From contig NZ_MSCP01000001.1 of NCBI RefSeq assembly GCF_002954715.1, forward strand, positions 194,836-258,835: a stretch of DNA of 64,000 nt. Reading direction: 5' to 3'. Below the pieces are notes generated by a model. The model did no database searches, had not been told where the DNA came from, and saw nothing but the letters and a program-made list of their open reading frames with translations. Both the position numbers and the translations under genes were made by a program. Shown here piece by piece: positions 26,734-35,204 of the stretch (position 1 is its first letter; each line of letters begins with the position of its first letter). Origin of the DNA: Aliivibrio sifiae (GTDB lineage: Bacteria; Pseudomonadota; Gammaproteobacteria; Enterobacterales; Vibrionaceae).

Positions 26734-27912
26734 ATGTTTTCAGATAAACCTAAAAATAGTGATGCTCAGAATAAGTTCATAAAATACGATTCTGAGATGT
26801 TAAACCATATTTATAAAACGGAAGATGTCACGCCATATTGGGTGGCAGATATGGACTTTCCTATTGCTAATCCCATCACGTTAGAATTACAACGTCTTGT
26901 TGATCGCGAAGTGTATGCGTATGAATTTAACTCATCTGCCGTGTTTAAGGCGATCTCAGATTGGAACAAGCGTCAGCACCATATCGAATTGAATCCTAAG
27001 ACCTTTGTTCAAGTTCCTGGAGTGTTGAATGCCATTGCATTATTGATCCGTGAATGGTCAGAAGTAGGTGATGGAGTATTAATTCAAACCCCTGTTTATC
27101 ACCAATTCAAGCGTTTAATTGAGTCGTCTGGTAGAAAAGCGATAAGCAATACGATGAAGATCGAAGATGGTCAATATCGTATGGACTTTGATGATTTTGA
27201 AGGTAAATTACAAAACGGTGATGTAAAAATGGTTCTGCTTTGTAACCCTCATAACCCTGTGGGCAGAGTATGGGAGAAAAGTGAATTACAACAATTAGTC
27301 GATATCGCTAAAAAATATGATGTCGTGATAATCAGTGATGAAATTCATGCGGATATCGTATTTTCGGGGCATAAATTTACCAGTATTGTTGAGTTTGGTT
27401 ATGAAAAGAGTGTTTCGATTATCGGCTCTCCAGCGAAAAATTTTGGCTTAAATAGTATCTCAAACGGGTATATTTATACTGATAATCAAGAGATGTTCGA
27501 GCAGATAAAAGCGACAGTCAATTCATTATCTTTAGATCATGGTAATGCGTTTACTACGTTTGCCACCATAGCGGCTTATGAAAAAGGACAAGCGTGGTTT
27601 GATGGCTTTTTAGCTTATACCGAAAATACAGTGAATTGGATTGTTGATTTCATCAAAAAGAATCTACCTCAGATATTGGTTTACAAGCCAGAAGGGACAA
27701 ACCAAATATGGTTTGATTTCTCGGGACTAAGCTTGGAAGAAGAGGTATTAAAAATGCTTATCGTAAATAAAGCGAAGATGGGATTAACTCCGGGATCATG
27801 GTTTGGTGAACCGAATGCTAATTTTTATCGAATGAATATCGCGTCTCCGTTAGGGCAAATTCAAGCGTCTTTTCTTTTATTGAAAAGTGAAATTGATAAG
27901 TTATATTCATAA
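26734..27912 (+). CDS. patB: PatB/MalY-type C-S beta-lyase (PLP enzyme)
   Basis: 392 aa fold-type I aminotransferase-like protein. Family marks are PYWVADMDFPI near the N-terminus, CNPHNPVGRVW, the SDEIHADIV pocket and the PLP lysine in SPAKNFGLN. Length and motifs match the MalY/PatB class. These enzymes cleave cystathionine, cystine or cysteine to pyruvate, ammonia and a thiol or sulfide in the cytosol. Its ECF promoter and position between a rhodanese and a cystine importer support use of cystine or cysteine as substrate, by inference. A strong terminator follows. Confidence 0.82.
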   Translation: MFSDKPKNSDAQNKFIKYDSEMLNHIYKTEDVTPYWVADMDFPIANPITLELQRLVDREVYAYEFNSSAVFKAISDWNKRQHHIELNPKTFVQVPGVLNAIALLIREWSEVGDGVLIQTPVYHQFKRLIESSGRKAISNTMKIEDGQYRMDFDDFEGKLQNGDVKMVLLCNPHNPVGRVWEKSELQQLVDIAKKYDVVIISDEIHADIVFSGHKFTSIVEFGYEKSVSIIGSPAKNFGLNSISNGYIYTDNQEMFEQIKATVNSLSLDHGNAFTTFATIAAYEKGQAWFDGFLAYTENTVNWIVDFIKKNLPQILVYKPEGTNQIWFDFSGLSLEEEVLKMLIVNKAKMGLTPGSWFGEPNANFYRMNIASPLGQIQASFLLLKSEIDKLYS

Positions 27913-27935
27913 CAAATCATGAGTTTATGTTTATG

Positions 27936-27973
27936 AAAAAACACCGAGCATGTAATGTTCGGTGTTTTTTTTA
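27936..27973. terminator. Terminator after patB
   Basis: AAAAAACACCGAGCAT pairs with ATGTTCGGTGTTTTTT (one wobble pair) around a three-base loop, followed by more T. Confidence 0.85.
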
Positions 27974-27998
27974 TGTAGATTGGTACGGTTGTTATCTC

Positions 27999-29317
27999 TT
28001 ATTTAGCTACGTTACCAGCAACATTGAGAGCGTCCCACGTTCTTGCAAAAGGAGGCGCATAACTAAAGTCTAAATAGCCGAGTTGTTGTGTCGTCATTTT
28101 TGCGGTGATGGCCACCGCTAATGCATTTAGTCGACCAACTGCGCCTTTTTTACCGACTATCTCACCACCTAACAACACGTTTGATTCTGGGTGATAAACC
28201 AATTTAATCTTTATGTCTTCTTGACCAGGATAATAATCAGTTTGGTTTTTATCATTAATAACGGACGTATTCACTGATAAATGATGTTGTTTAGCTAGCC
28301 ATTCAGATACTCCCGTACTCGCTAATTCGTAATCAAGTACCTTTAATGATGATGATCCTAAAAAGCCAGTTAAATAGGTTTCTTTACCTGATAATTTATC
28401 TGCCATCATGCGGGCTTGTTTATTTGCTGTTGTGGCTAAAGGAAGATAAACCGGCTTATCTAAGGAGAGGTGATGCACGGTAGCACAATCGCCGACGGCG
28501 TAAATATTGGGATCTTGTGTTTCCCCAAATTTATCGACCAATAAGGCACCGTTCCCCAGTTTTGGTAATTCAATAAATTCGGTATTTGGTTTGAATCCAA
28601 GTGCTAATATAATGATATCCGCGGTTATATCACCGTTATTAGTAGCAATGGTATAACTATTATCATTATCGCTAATGTAATTCACTTGAGTATTAAGTTG
28701 TAAGTTCGTACCTGTTTGTCGAATTGCTTCTTCTACGTTATGTATCATCTCTGGGCTGAATTGACGACTCAATATATGCTTTTCACGTTCAATTAAGGTT
28801 ACGTTTTTTCCTAAGTCATGTGCCGCATCAAACATCTCTAGGCCAATAAACCCAGCACCGATAATCGCCACCTTCGGTTTGCTTGGAGCCTGCATTGCTT
28901 TTTTACAGCGATGCCATCTTCCATGGTCGTTAATGTATAAATTTGTTTAGTATTGTAGTGACCTAAATCTGGAATAATTGGTCGAGCGCCGGTGGCGATA
29001 ATAAGTTGATCATAATGAAGTGATTGCTCTTCATTTTGGTGTCGTACAGTCACGATTTTATCGGTTTGGTTGAGGGCAATAACGTCAGTATTTAAACGAA
29101 TATCTAAGCCAGATTCGGTGGCTTGTTCGGGGGTTCGTGAGATCATTCGTTCAGTATTACTGAATTTATCCGCTACAAAATAAGGTAAACCACAGGCACC
29201 GAAAGAGATATAGTCACGTTTTTCAACCACAATGACGTTGTCGTTGGGTTGATTTCTTTTATATTTAGCTGCAAAGCTCATGCCGGCAGCACTGCCACCT
29301 AAAACAATAATAGTCAT
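27999..29317 (-). pseudogene. CoA-disulfide reductase / NADH oxidase, frameshifted
   Basis: Two overlapping frames encode one pyridine nucleotide-disulfide oxidoreductase. 29317-28838 gives the N-terminal FAD domain (IIVLGGSAAGMSFAAKY, single redox Cys42 in FGACGLPYFVAD). 28895-27999 gives the NADH domain (VAIIGAGFIGLEM), ADIIILALGFKPNTEF, AVGDCATVHHL and the dimerisation domain. The frames would join as VKK-AMQAPSKPKVAIIGAG if the A6 run at 28899-28904 (T on plus) had seven bases, so a single-base loss in a homopolymer explains the break. A single Cys42 is typical of CoA-disulfide reductases and Nox enzymes. It probably lies in one operon with the cystine transporter upstream. It could be a true pseudogene, a slippage-corrected gene or a sequencing error. 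Confidence 0.85.
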
Positions 29318-29412
29318 GATTTTTTACCTTATTAAAATATAAGGGCATTAAATTAAATGCCCTTACTGGTTAAGCGTTGAGTTGGTGAAAAAAGAGGAAG
29401 AGGTGGGAGTGA

Positions 29413-30829
29413 TTAGGCTGAAATTTCGCTCTCCTTCTGTATTGGTGCTATGCTTTGAGCGTTATATTGTGTTGTGTTTAATGACCCATTACGTTTTGCC
29501 GTAATGACACCTGACAACATTGATCCAGAGATATTAAGTGCGGTTCTGGCCATATCGATTAATGCTTCGATAGAGACAAGAATGGCGACAATCGTAATAT
29601 CTAATCCCATAATGGTAAGTACAGCAACTGCTGCGAAAGTAGCACCGCCGCCTACACCCGCAATACCAAAAGAGGCAATTGCAATCACGGCAACAAGTTG
29701 AACAATGAAGTTAAAGTCAATAGGGATCCCCATGACTTGAGCCGCCATAATCGCAAGCATGGCAGGGTAAATACCCGCACACCCATTTTGTCCAATACTG
29801 GTACCAAAAGTGGCAGACATATTTGCTGTTTCTTCATCGACACCAAGGCGCTGTGTTTGTGTTTCTACATTGAGCGGGATCGCCGCCATGCTTGAGCGAG
29901 ATCCAAAACCAAAGACGAGAACTGGCCACGTTTTCTTCGCGAAGGTTTTTGGGGATAAACCAAAGAAAGAAACTAAGACAAGATGAAGACCAAACATCAC
30001 AATAATCGCGGTATAACTGGCCAGTAAAAATCGTCCCATTTCAGCCAAAGCAAAAAGGTCGTTGGTCATCATGAATGTAGTCATTAAAGCGAAGACACCA
30101 TAAGGGGTGAGCTTTAGGATCTCACGAACCATTGATAATACGACTTCTTTCGCTGAATTAATGAAATCGATGAAGCCTTGTACTTTTTCTGGTTTACGCT
30201 TTTTAACTTGAAGAACACTAAAGCCTAAAAACATACCAAATAACACGGTAGATAAGGTTGAGGTTCTCTCTGAACCTGTCAGCATTTCAAAAATATTGGC
30301 AGGAATAATAGAAAGGATTAATTCAGACAATCCATTGTTAGCCATCAATTCTTGAGTTGAAACCAAATTATTACTTCGAGTTTCTATTGCGGCGTTAGAA
30401 CCTATGACCGTAACTAAACTGTTAGCATCAATATTGAATAAATAAATAAATGCTCGCAATACCTATAAGAGCAGCTATAGCGACAGTGAAAATTAATACC
30501 CCAATCACTTTAGGTGCAATTTTTGATAATGATCCGTTTCCTTCTACATTCATTATTGAAGCTGTCATGGCTACAAAAACCAGAGGGATCACGATCATTT
30601 GCAATAGCTTAATGTAGCCGCTACCAAAAACAGAAATAATTTCAGCAAAGTTACCAGTAATGCTGTTGCCGTTTCCTAGAATTAACTGAATTAAACTACC
30701 AAAAACTAACCCACCAATTAAAGCGGTTAATACACGATAATTGAAACTTTTCTTGTGTTTTTTTAGCTGAAACAGTAAGAAGTAAAATCCTAAAAAGGCG
30801 ATGAAGAGGCCAATTAATGTGAAGCTCAT
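29413..30829 (-). pseudogene. tcyP: L-cystine transporter TcyP-like (DAACS family), frameshifted
   Basis: 30829-30428 encodes the first 133 residues (GYIKLLQMIVIPLVFVAM) and 30459-29413 the remainder (LTPYGVFALMTTFMM, FGFGSRSSMAAIPLNVE, GTSIGQNGCAGIYPAMLA, GVGGGATFAAVAVL). Together they match the dicarboxylate/cystine symporter TcyP (YdjN, 463 aa) end to end. The break is in a tandem ATTT tract: removing one ATTT unit at about 30440-30452 restores IYLFNIDANSLV in frame. The protein would import cystine across the inner membrane. It has a predicted ECF promoter (30961-30987) and a 5' leader of roughly 120 bases. As written, the gene cannot give a full-length product without frameshifting. Confidence 0.85.
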
Positions 30830-30960
30830 ATGAGACTCCTGATGTTTAAAAAATAAATTTGGGTTACGATAACAAGGTAACTGCTAGTTTTAAGTAACCA
30901 ATGTGCCTATCGTAGGAAAGTGTTCAAAGGAGATACTTTCTTGAATGGCTAATATCAAAG

Positions 30961-30987
30961 AGACGCATTGAAGAAAAAAAAGATGCA
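30961..30987 (-). promoter_or_regulatory. Predicted ECF-sigma promoter of tcyP-nox (P3)
   Basis: Minus strand: TGCATC + T8-starting 16-base spacer + CGTCT. It is divergent to the sigma gene's own promoter 45 bp away. Confidence 0.75.
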
Positions 30988-31031
30988 AAAAAACACTTAA
31001 AAAACAAAGATAAAAAATAAACTATATTTAT

Positions 31032-31058
31032 TGCGTCTTTTTTTGTATTGCATCGTCT
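31032..31058 (+). promoter_or_regulatory. Predicted ECF-sigma autoregulatory promoter (P4)
   Basis: TGCGTC + T7-starting 16-base spacer + CGTCT, 44 bp before the sigma factor start codon, consistent with autoregulation. Confidence 0.75.
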
Positions 31059-31102
31059 TACTTTAATCCCCACATTATTTTATTTATCTGAGGCCTGTTT
31101 CT

Positions 31103-31648
31103 ATGTTGTCAGAATGGCAAAATCACAAAGCGCAATTGCGTAATTACGTTTACAAACGAGTGGATGATGCAAGTGCGGTAGATGACATACTTCAAGATGT
31201 TTATATAAAAGCCAGCAGTAATTTGCATCAATTAAAATCGCAAGGAAGTTTGAAGGGGTGGTTATATAAAATTGCCTATAACACCATCATGGATTTTTAT
31301 CGTAATAAGTTGCCTTATGATGAACTACCTGAAGATTTAATTGCTGAAGGAGAAGATACTGTGGGTGAAGCTCGTAAAGAATTAGCAGAATGTTTACGTC
31401 CATTAATTGATGATCTCCCTGAAAAATACAGCACTCCTTTACGTTTGGCTGAACTAGAGGGAGTACCTCAACAAGAAATAGCTGACCAGTTAGGGATTTC
31501 TTTATCAGGAGCAAAAAGTCGAATTCAACGTGGGCGAGTAAAGTTCCGCGAACATTTAATGACATGCTGTGATTTTGAACTTAATGAAGGAGGGGCGGTA
31601 ACGGGCTATTCTCCTAAAAAAGAAGGCTGTAGTTCGCAACCTAAGTAA
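31103..31648 (+). CDS. ECF-type RNA polymerase sigma factor (SigZ-like)
   Basis: 181 aa. Region 2 (about residues 8-75) includes DDILQDVYIKAS and LKGWLYKIAYNTIMDFYR. Region 4 (about 95-150) has LPEKYSTPLRLAELEGVPQQEIADQLGISLSGAKSRIQRGR, the standard ECF helix-turn-helix (shown in full only to mark its extent by residues 105-145). A C-terminal tail carries Cys155, Cys156 and Cys176, a pattern I recall in SigZ-annotated proteins. No anti-sigma gene is adjacent on either side. Five promoters of identical architecture surround it (26596-31765), one of them its own, so it probably controls the thiol locus. The Cys-rich tail could sense redox or metal state; that is inference. Confidence 0.85.
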   Translation: MLSEWQNHKAQLRNYVYKRVDDASAVDDILQDVYIKASSNLHQLKSQGSLKGWLYKIAYNTIMDFYRNKLPYDELPEDLIAEGEDTVGEARKELAECLRPLIDDLPEKYSTPLRLAELEGVPQQEIADQLGISLSGAKSRIQRGRVKFREHLMTCCDFELNEGGAVTGYSPKKEGCSSQPK

Positions 31649-31738
31649 TTTCATTTCTTCCTTAAAATAAACGGTAAATAGAGTCATTATTTTCCGTTTA
31701 TTCACTTTTATTTCTTTTTTCATTTTATTTAAATTTTT

Positions 31739-31765
31739 TGCGTCTTTTTCTCTATTTGTGCGTCT
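31739..31765 (+). promoter_or_regulatory. Predicted ECF-sigma promoter of the gshA-mdlAB-gss operon (P5)
   Basis: TGCGTC + T5-starting 16-base spacer + CGTCT, 36 bp before the start codon of the glutamate-cysteine ligase gene. Confidence 0.75.
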
Positions 31766-31801
31766 TCAAGTTGTTAAAAATATTTTTTATGAAGAACATA
31801 A

Positions 31802-33400
31802 ATGAAAAACACAGATGTGAAATACCTAGAATCTAGCATGCTTTCTTTTTTAAATGACGCAGATGCCATGAGTACACTGCATGACATTCGACGTGGAATT
31901 GAAAGAGAGTTGATCCGCACTACGCCTGAAAGCCGTATTTCAAACTTATCTCATCCCAAAGAGCTGGGCTCTGCGTTAACGCACCCTTACATCACGACTG
32001 ATTTTGCAGAAGCGCAATTAGAGTTAGTGACACCGGCAATGACGAAAAGAAAAGCAATGTTTGATTCATTGGCTTCTTTGCATCACTTCGTCGCAGCGAA
32101 TTTACCTAATAATGAAATCATGTGGGGCGCAAGCATGCCGCCGGCGCTACCAAGTGACGATGATATTGTGATTGCGACATACGGGAGCTCTAACGCAGGA
32201 CAACATAAAGTGCGTTACCGTAAAGGGTTGGCAAACCGTTATGGTAAAAGAATGCAGTTAATCTCAGGTATTCATTATAATTTTTCATTTCCTGACTCGT
32301 TTTGGGCGACATTACATTCTCACATGAGCAGTGAGTTACCGTTAAGTGAATTTATTTCGGACCGTTATTTTCATTTGATCCGCAATGTTTTACGTAATGG
32401 TTGGATTATTCCTTATTTATTTGGCACATCGCCTGCGGTGGATAAAAGCTATGTAACGAATCAAGCTCATCCTTTACGTGTATTTGATGAAGATACGTAT
32501 TACCTACCATGGGCGACGTCGTTACGCCTAAGTAACATGGGCTATAGCAGTAATGAACAATCTCTTTATCCAGTGAGCTTTAATAATAAACAAGAATACT
32601 TGGCAGATTTGTGTCACGCATTAAGCACACCAAGCGATCGCTATACTCACCTCAATGCAGACCAACAATTAAATGGGTCGGTATTACAGTTAGAAAATGA
32701 ATTGTATGGTTCTGTAAGACCTAAAATCGTTAATGACCAATTGCGTCCTTTATATGCGATGTGTCATCACGGTATTCAATACATTGAGTTAAGCAGTTTA
32801 GATAACAACCCATTTTTACCGTTAGGAATTAATGAAGAGCAAAGCCATTTTATCGATGCATTCCTTGCGTATAACGCATTAGCGCCAAGCCCAGAGTTAA
32901 CAGACAAGGAGCGATTATTAATTGCACGTCGCCAAGAGTTAGTTGCAACCGAAGGGAGAAAAGAAGGGTTACTGTTACCCACGCTTGAAGGGGATCTTAA
33001 ACTTAAAGAGCTTGGTGTCGCACTATTATCTTCAATTGAACCAGTAGCAAATTGGCTTGATAAGACGTTTGCTACAGAAGGACATAAACAAAGTATTGAG
33101 CATGAACGAGTTAAGTTTTTTGATAGTAATTTAACGCCATCAGCACAAATGCTAGCAATGATGAAAGATGAAAAACTCTCTTATAAATTAGCGACCCAGA
33201 GATTATCTGAAGTGCATTTTAAACAGCATCAAGATGTAAATATTGATGAAGAAGAAATGGGTAATTTAACTCGATTAGTTAGCGAGTCCTTAGTTAAGCA
33301 ACAACAGATGGAGACACAACAAGACATGAGTTTTGATGAGTTTATTCAGCAAAAAAATTATTTGCAGTGTGATTGTGAAATAGAAGAGGTGGTAGCGTAA
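31802..33400 (+). CDS. gshA: Glutamate-cysteine ligase (GshA type), probable second copy
   Basis: 532 aa (E. coli GshA 518). Family blocks are clear: RRGIERELIRTTPE, KELGSALTHPYITTDFAEAQLELVTP (in part), WGASMPPALP, IATYGSSNAGQHKVRYRKGL and SGIHYNFSFPDSFW. It joins glutamate and cysteine to gamma-glutamylcysteine with ATP in the cytosol. Other vibrios carry a housekeeping gshA elsewhere (near luxS), so this is probably an accessory paralogue; that cannot be checked in the window. It begins an operon with an ABC exporter pair and a glutathione synthetase (gap of 4 bp to the next gene). The ECF promoter P5 is just upstream. Confidence 0.9.
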   Translation: MKNTDVKYLESSMLSFLNDADAMSTLHDIRRGIERELIRTTPESRISNLSHPKELGSALTHPYITTDFAEAQLELVTPAMTKRKAMFDSLASLHHFVAANLPNNEIMWGASMPPALPSDDDIVIATYGSSNAGQHKVRYRKGLANRYGKRMQLISGIHYNFSFPDSFWATLHSHMSSELPLSEFISDRYFHLIRNVLRNGWIIPYLFGTSPAVDKSYVTNQAHPLRVFDEDTYYLPWATSLRLSNMGYSSNEQSLYPVSFNNKQEYLADLCHALSTPSDRYTHLNADQQLNGSVLQLENELYGSVRPKIVNDQLRPLYAMCHHGIQYIELSSLDNNPFLPLGINEEQSHFIDAFLAYNALAPSPELTDKERLLIARRQELVATEGRKEGLLLPTLEGDLKLKELGVALLSSIEPVANWLDKTFATEGHKQSIEHERVKFFDSNLTPSAQMLAMMKDEKLSYKLATQRLSEVHFKQHQDVNIDEEEMGNLTRLVSESLVKQQQMETQQDMSFDEFIQQKNYLQCDCEIEEVVA

Positions 33401-33404
33401 TTTA

Positions 33405-35204
33405 ATGAATATTTTGTGGAAATTGCGTGGTTACATAAAAATGTTTTCACGCCAATACATCATTGCCATTGTCGCATTACAAGTGGTGGCATTACTCAGT
33501 TTAATTCCTTCTTGGTTAATTGGACGAATCATCGATAGCATCAGTGCTAACGAATTAAGTATTACATATTTGTTGATTCATATTGGTGGCATTGTTGTTT
33601 CAGCTATTGCTATGTATGGCTTGCGCTATGTATGGCAAAGCCAATTGTATGGAGCTTCTATTGCTATTGCGAAAGTGCTGCGTCGAGATTTATTTCGAAA
33701 GTTTTCAATGTTGTCACCGTCATTTTATTCTCGCCGAAGTTCGGGCGATTTAATGGCTCATGCCACCAATGATTTAAACGCAGTTGAAGAAGCGACAGGC
33801 ATGGGGATCATGACGTTAGTCGATTCTTTTATTGCAGGTTTGACTGTGATTTTCGGCATGATATTTATTGTGAGCGGAGAACTAACCGCTGTGGCATTAC
33901 TGCCATTTCCTTTGTTGGTTTTCATTACGAAACGTTATGGTGCAAATCTACATAAAACGTTCGGTCGTGCGCAAGAGAGTTTTGCTAATTTAAATGAAGA
34001 GACGCGTGAAACGGTGTCTGGTATTCGTGCGGTTCGTTCTCATGGTATTGGGCAACGTCAAGAGCAACGCTTTGGTAAAACTCTTGATGAAACATTAAAA
34101 GCAAACTTAGCAGTTGCGAAAGTGGATGCAGCGTTTGCACCCACCATTCAACTTATTTACGGCTTATCATTTGTTATTTCATTGGCTTATGGTGCGTGGT
34201 TAATCAGCCATGATCTGATTTCTGTGGGTTTGTTTACTACCTTTACGTTATACCTTGGGCAATTATTAGGACCATTTTTACAATTTGGTTGGCAGTTTAA
34301 TGTTTTCCAGCGTGGCAGTACGTCTTGGAAACGCTTGGAGGCACTTTTTTCAGAGAAAGAAGAAGTGGTTGAAGGAGCGGTTATATTACCAGTTGATGCG
34401 AAAGCAACGTTGAATATTGATATCACCTCATTCTCTTACCAAAATGCGAACCGACGAGCGCTCGATAAAATTAATATAACGGTACCTGACGGCAGTTTTA
34501 TTGGAATAACAGGGCCAACTGGCAGTGGTAAAAGTACCTTATTGCAACTGGTATTAAGACAGTTTCAATTACCAAATGGATCAAGTATTAGTATTGATGG
34601 TCACTTGGTTGACTCATTAACGTTTCATTCATTACGAAACAAGATGGCGTGGGTTCCACAAAAACCGTTCTTATTTTCAGGCACTGTTGCTGAAAATATA
34701 GCACTTGCCAAACCCGATGCCACATATGAGCAAATTCAACACGTTGCTAATATGGCTGGAATTAAAAATGAAATCGATGATATGCCTGATGGATTTAATA
34801 CCGAACTTCGTGAAGGTGGAAGTAATCTTTCTGGTGGGCAGCGTCAGCGATTAACGTTAGCAAGAGCCTTGTTATCTGATGCGGATATTTTGTTATTAGA
34901 TGATCCGTTCAGTGCATTAGACATCAAAACAGAAGTAATTGTGCGCCAAAACTTAAAAGCAAATTATAGCCATAAGACGATGCTGCTAGTGACACAACGG
35001 TTACCTAATTTAATTGAAGCGGATCGAATTTTTGTGCTGAATGAAGGGCAAGTTGAGGAGCAAGGATCACATCATGATCTATTGGCTAATCAAGGTTGGT
35101 ATTCGATGGTTTACCAAAGGCAAAGTCAGCTAAATACCGTGATTGAAGATATCTCAATTCCTGATAGTGAAGAGATGAAGGAAGTAGGAGATCACCATGG
35201 GTGA
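33405..35204 (+). CDS. ABC exporter half-transporter, MdlA-like
   Basis: 599 aa. N-terminal six-helix ABC-exporter domain (about 1-300) with SPSFYSRRSSGDLMAHATND, then an ATPase domain: Walker A GPTGSGKST (about 370), Q-loop VPQKPFLFSGT, signature NLSGGQRQRLT and Walker B ILLLDDPFSALD. Walker B lacks the catalytic Glu (Asp in its place), so this half may hold the degenerate site of a heterodimer, as in E. coli MdlA. It starts 4 bp after gshA and overlaps the partner gene by 8 bp. In this context an exported thiol or glutathione-related molecule is likely, by inference. CydDC (which exports cysteine/glutathione) is a functional parallel. Confidence 0.85.
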   Translation: MNILWKLRGYIKMFSRQYIIAIVALQVVALLSLIPSWLIGRIIDSISANELSITYLLIHIGGIVVSAIAMYGLRYVWQSQLYGASIAIAKVLRRDLFRKFSMLSPSFYSRRSSGDLMAHATNDLNAVEEATGMGIMTLVDSFIAGLTVIFGMIFIVSGELTAVALLPFPLLVFITKRYGANLHKTFGRAQESFANLNEETRETVSGIRAVRSHGIGQRQEQRFGKTLDETLKANLAVAKVDAAFAPTIQLIYGLSFVISLAYGAWLISHDLISVGLFTTFTLYLGQLLGPFLQFGWQFNVFQRGSTSWKRLEALFSEKEEVVEGAVILPVDAKATLNIDITSFSYQNANRRALDKINITVPDGSFIGITGPTGSGKSTLLQLVLRQFQLPNGSSISIDGHLVDSLTFHSLRNKMAWVPQKPFLFSGTVAENIALAKPDATYEQIQHVANMAGIKNEIDDMPDGFNTELREGGSNLSGGQRQRLTLARALLSDADILLLDDPFSALDIKTEVIVRQNLKANYSHKTMLLVTQRLPNLIEADRIFVLNEGQVEEQGSHHDLLANQGWYSMVYQRQSQLNTVIEDISIPDSEEMKEVGDHHG

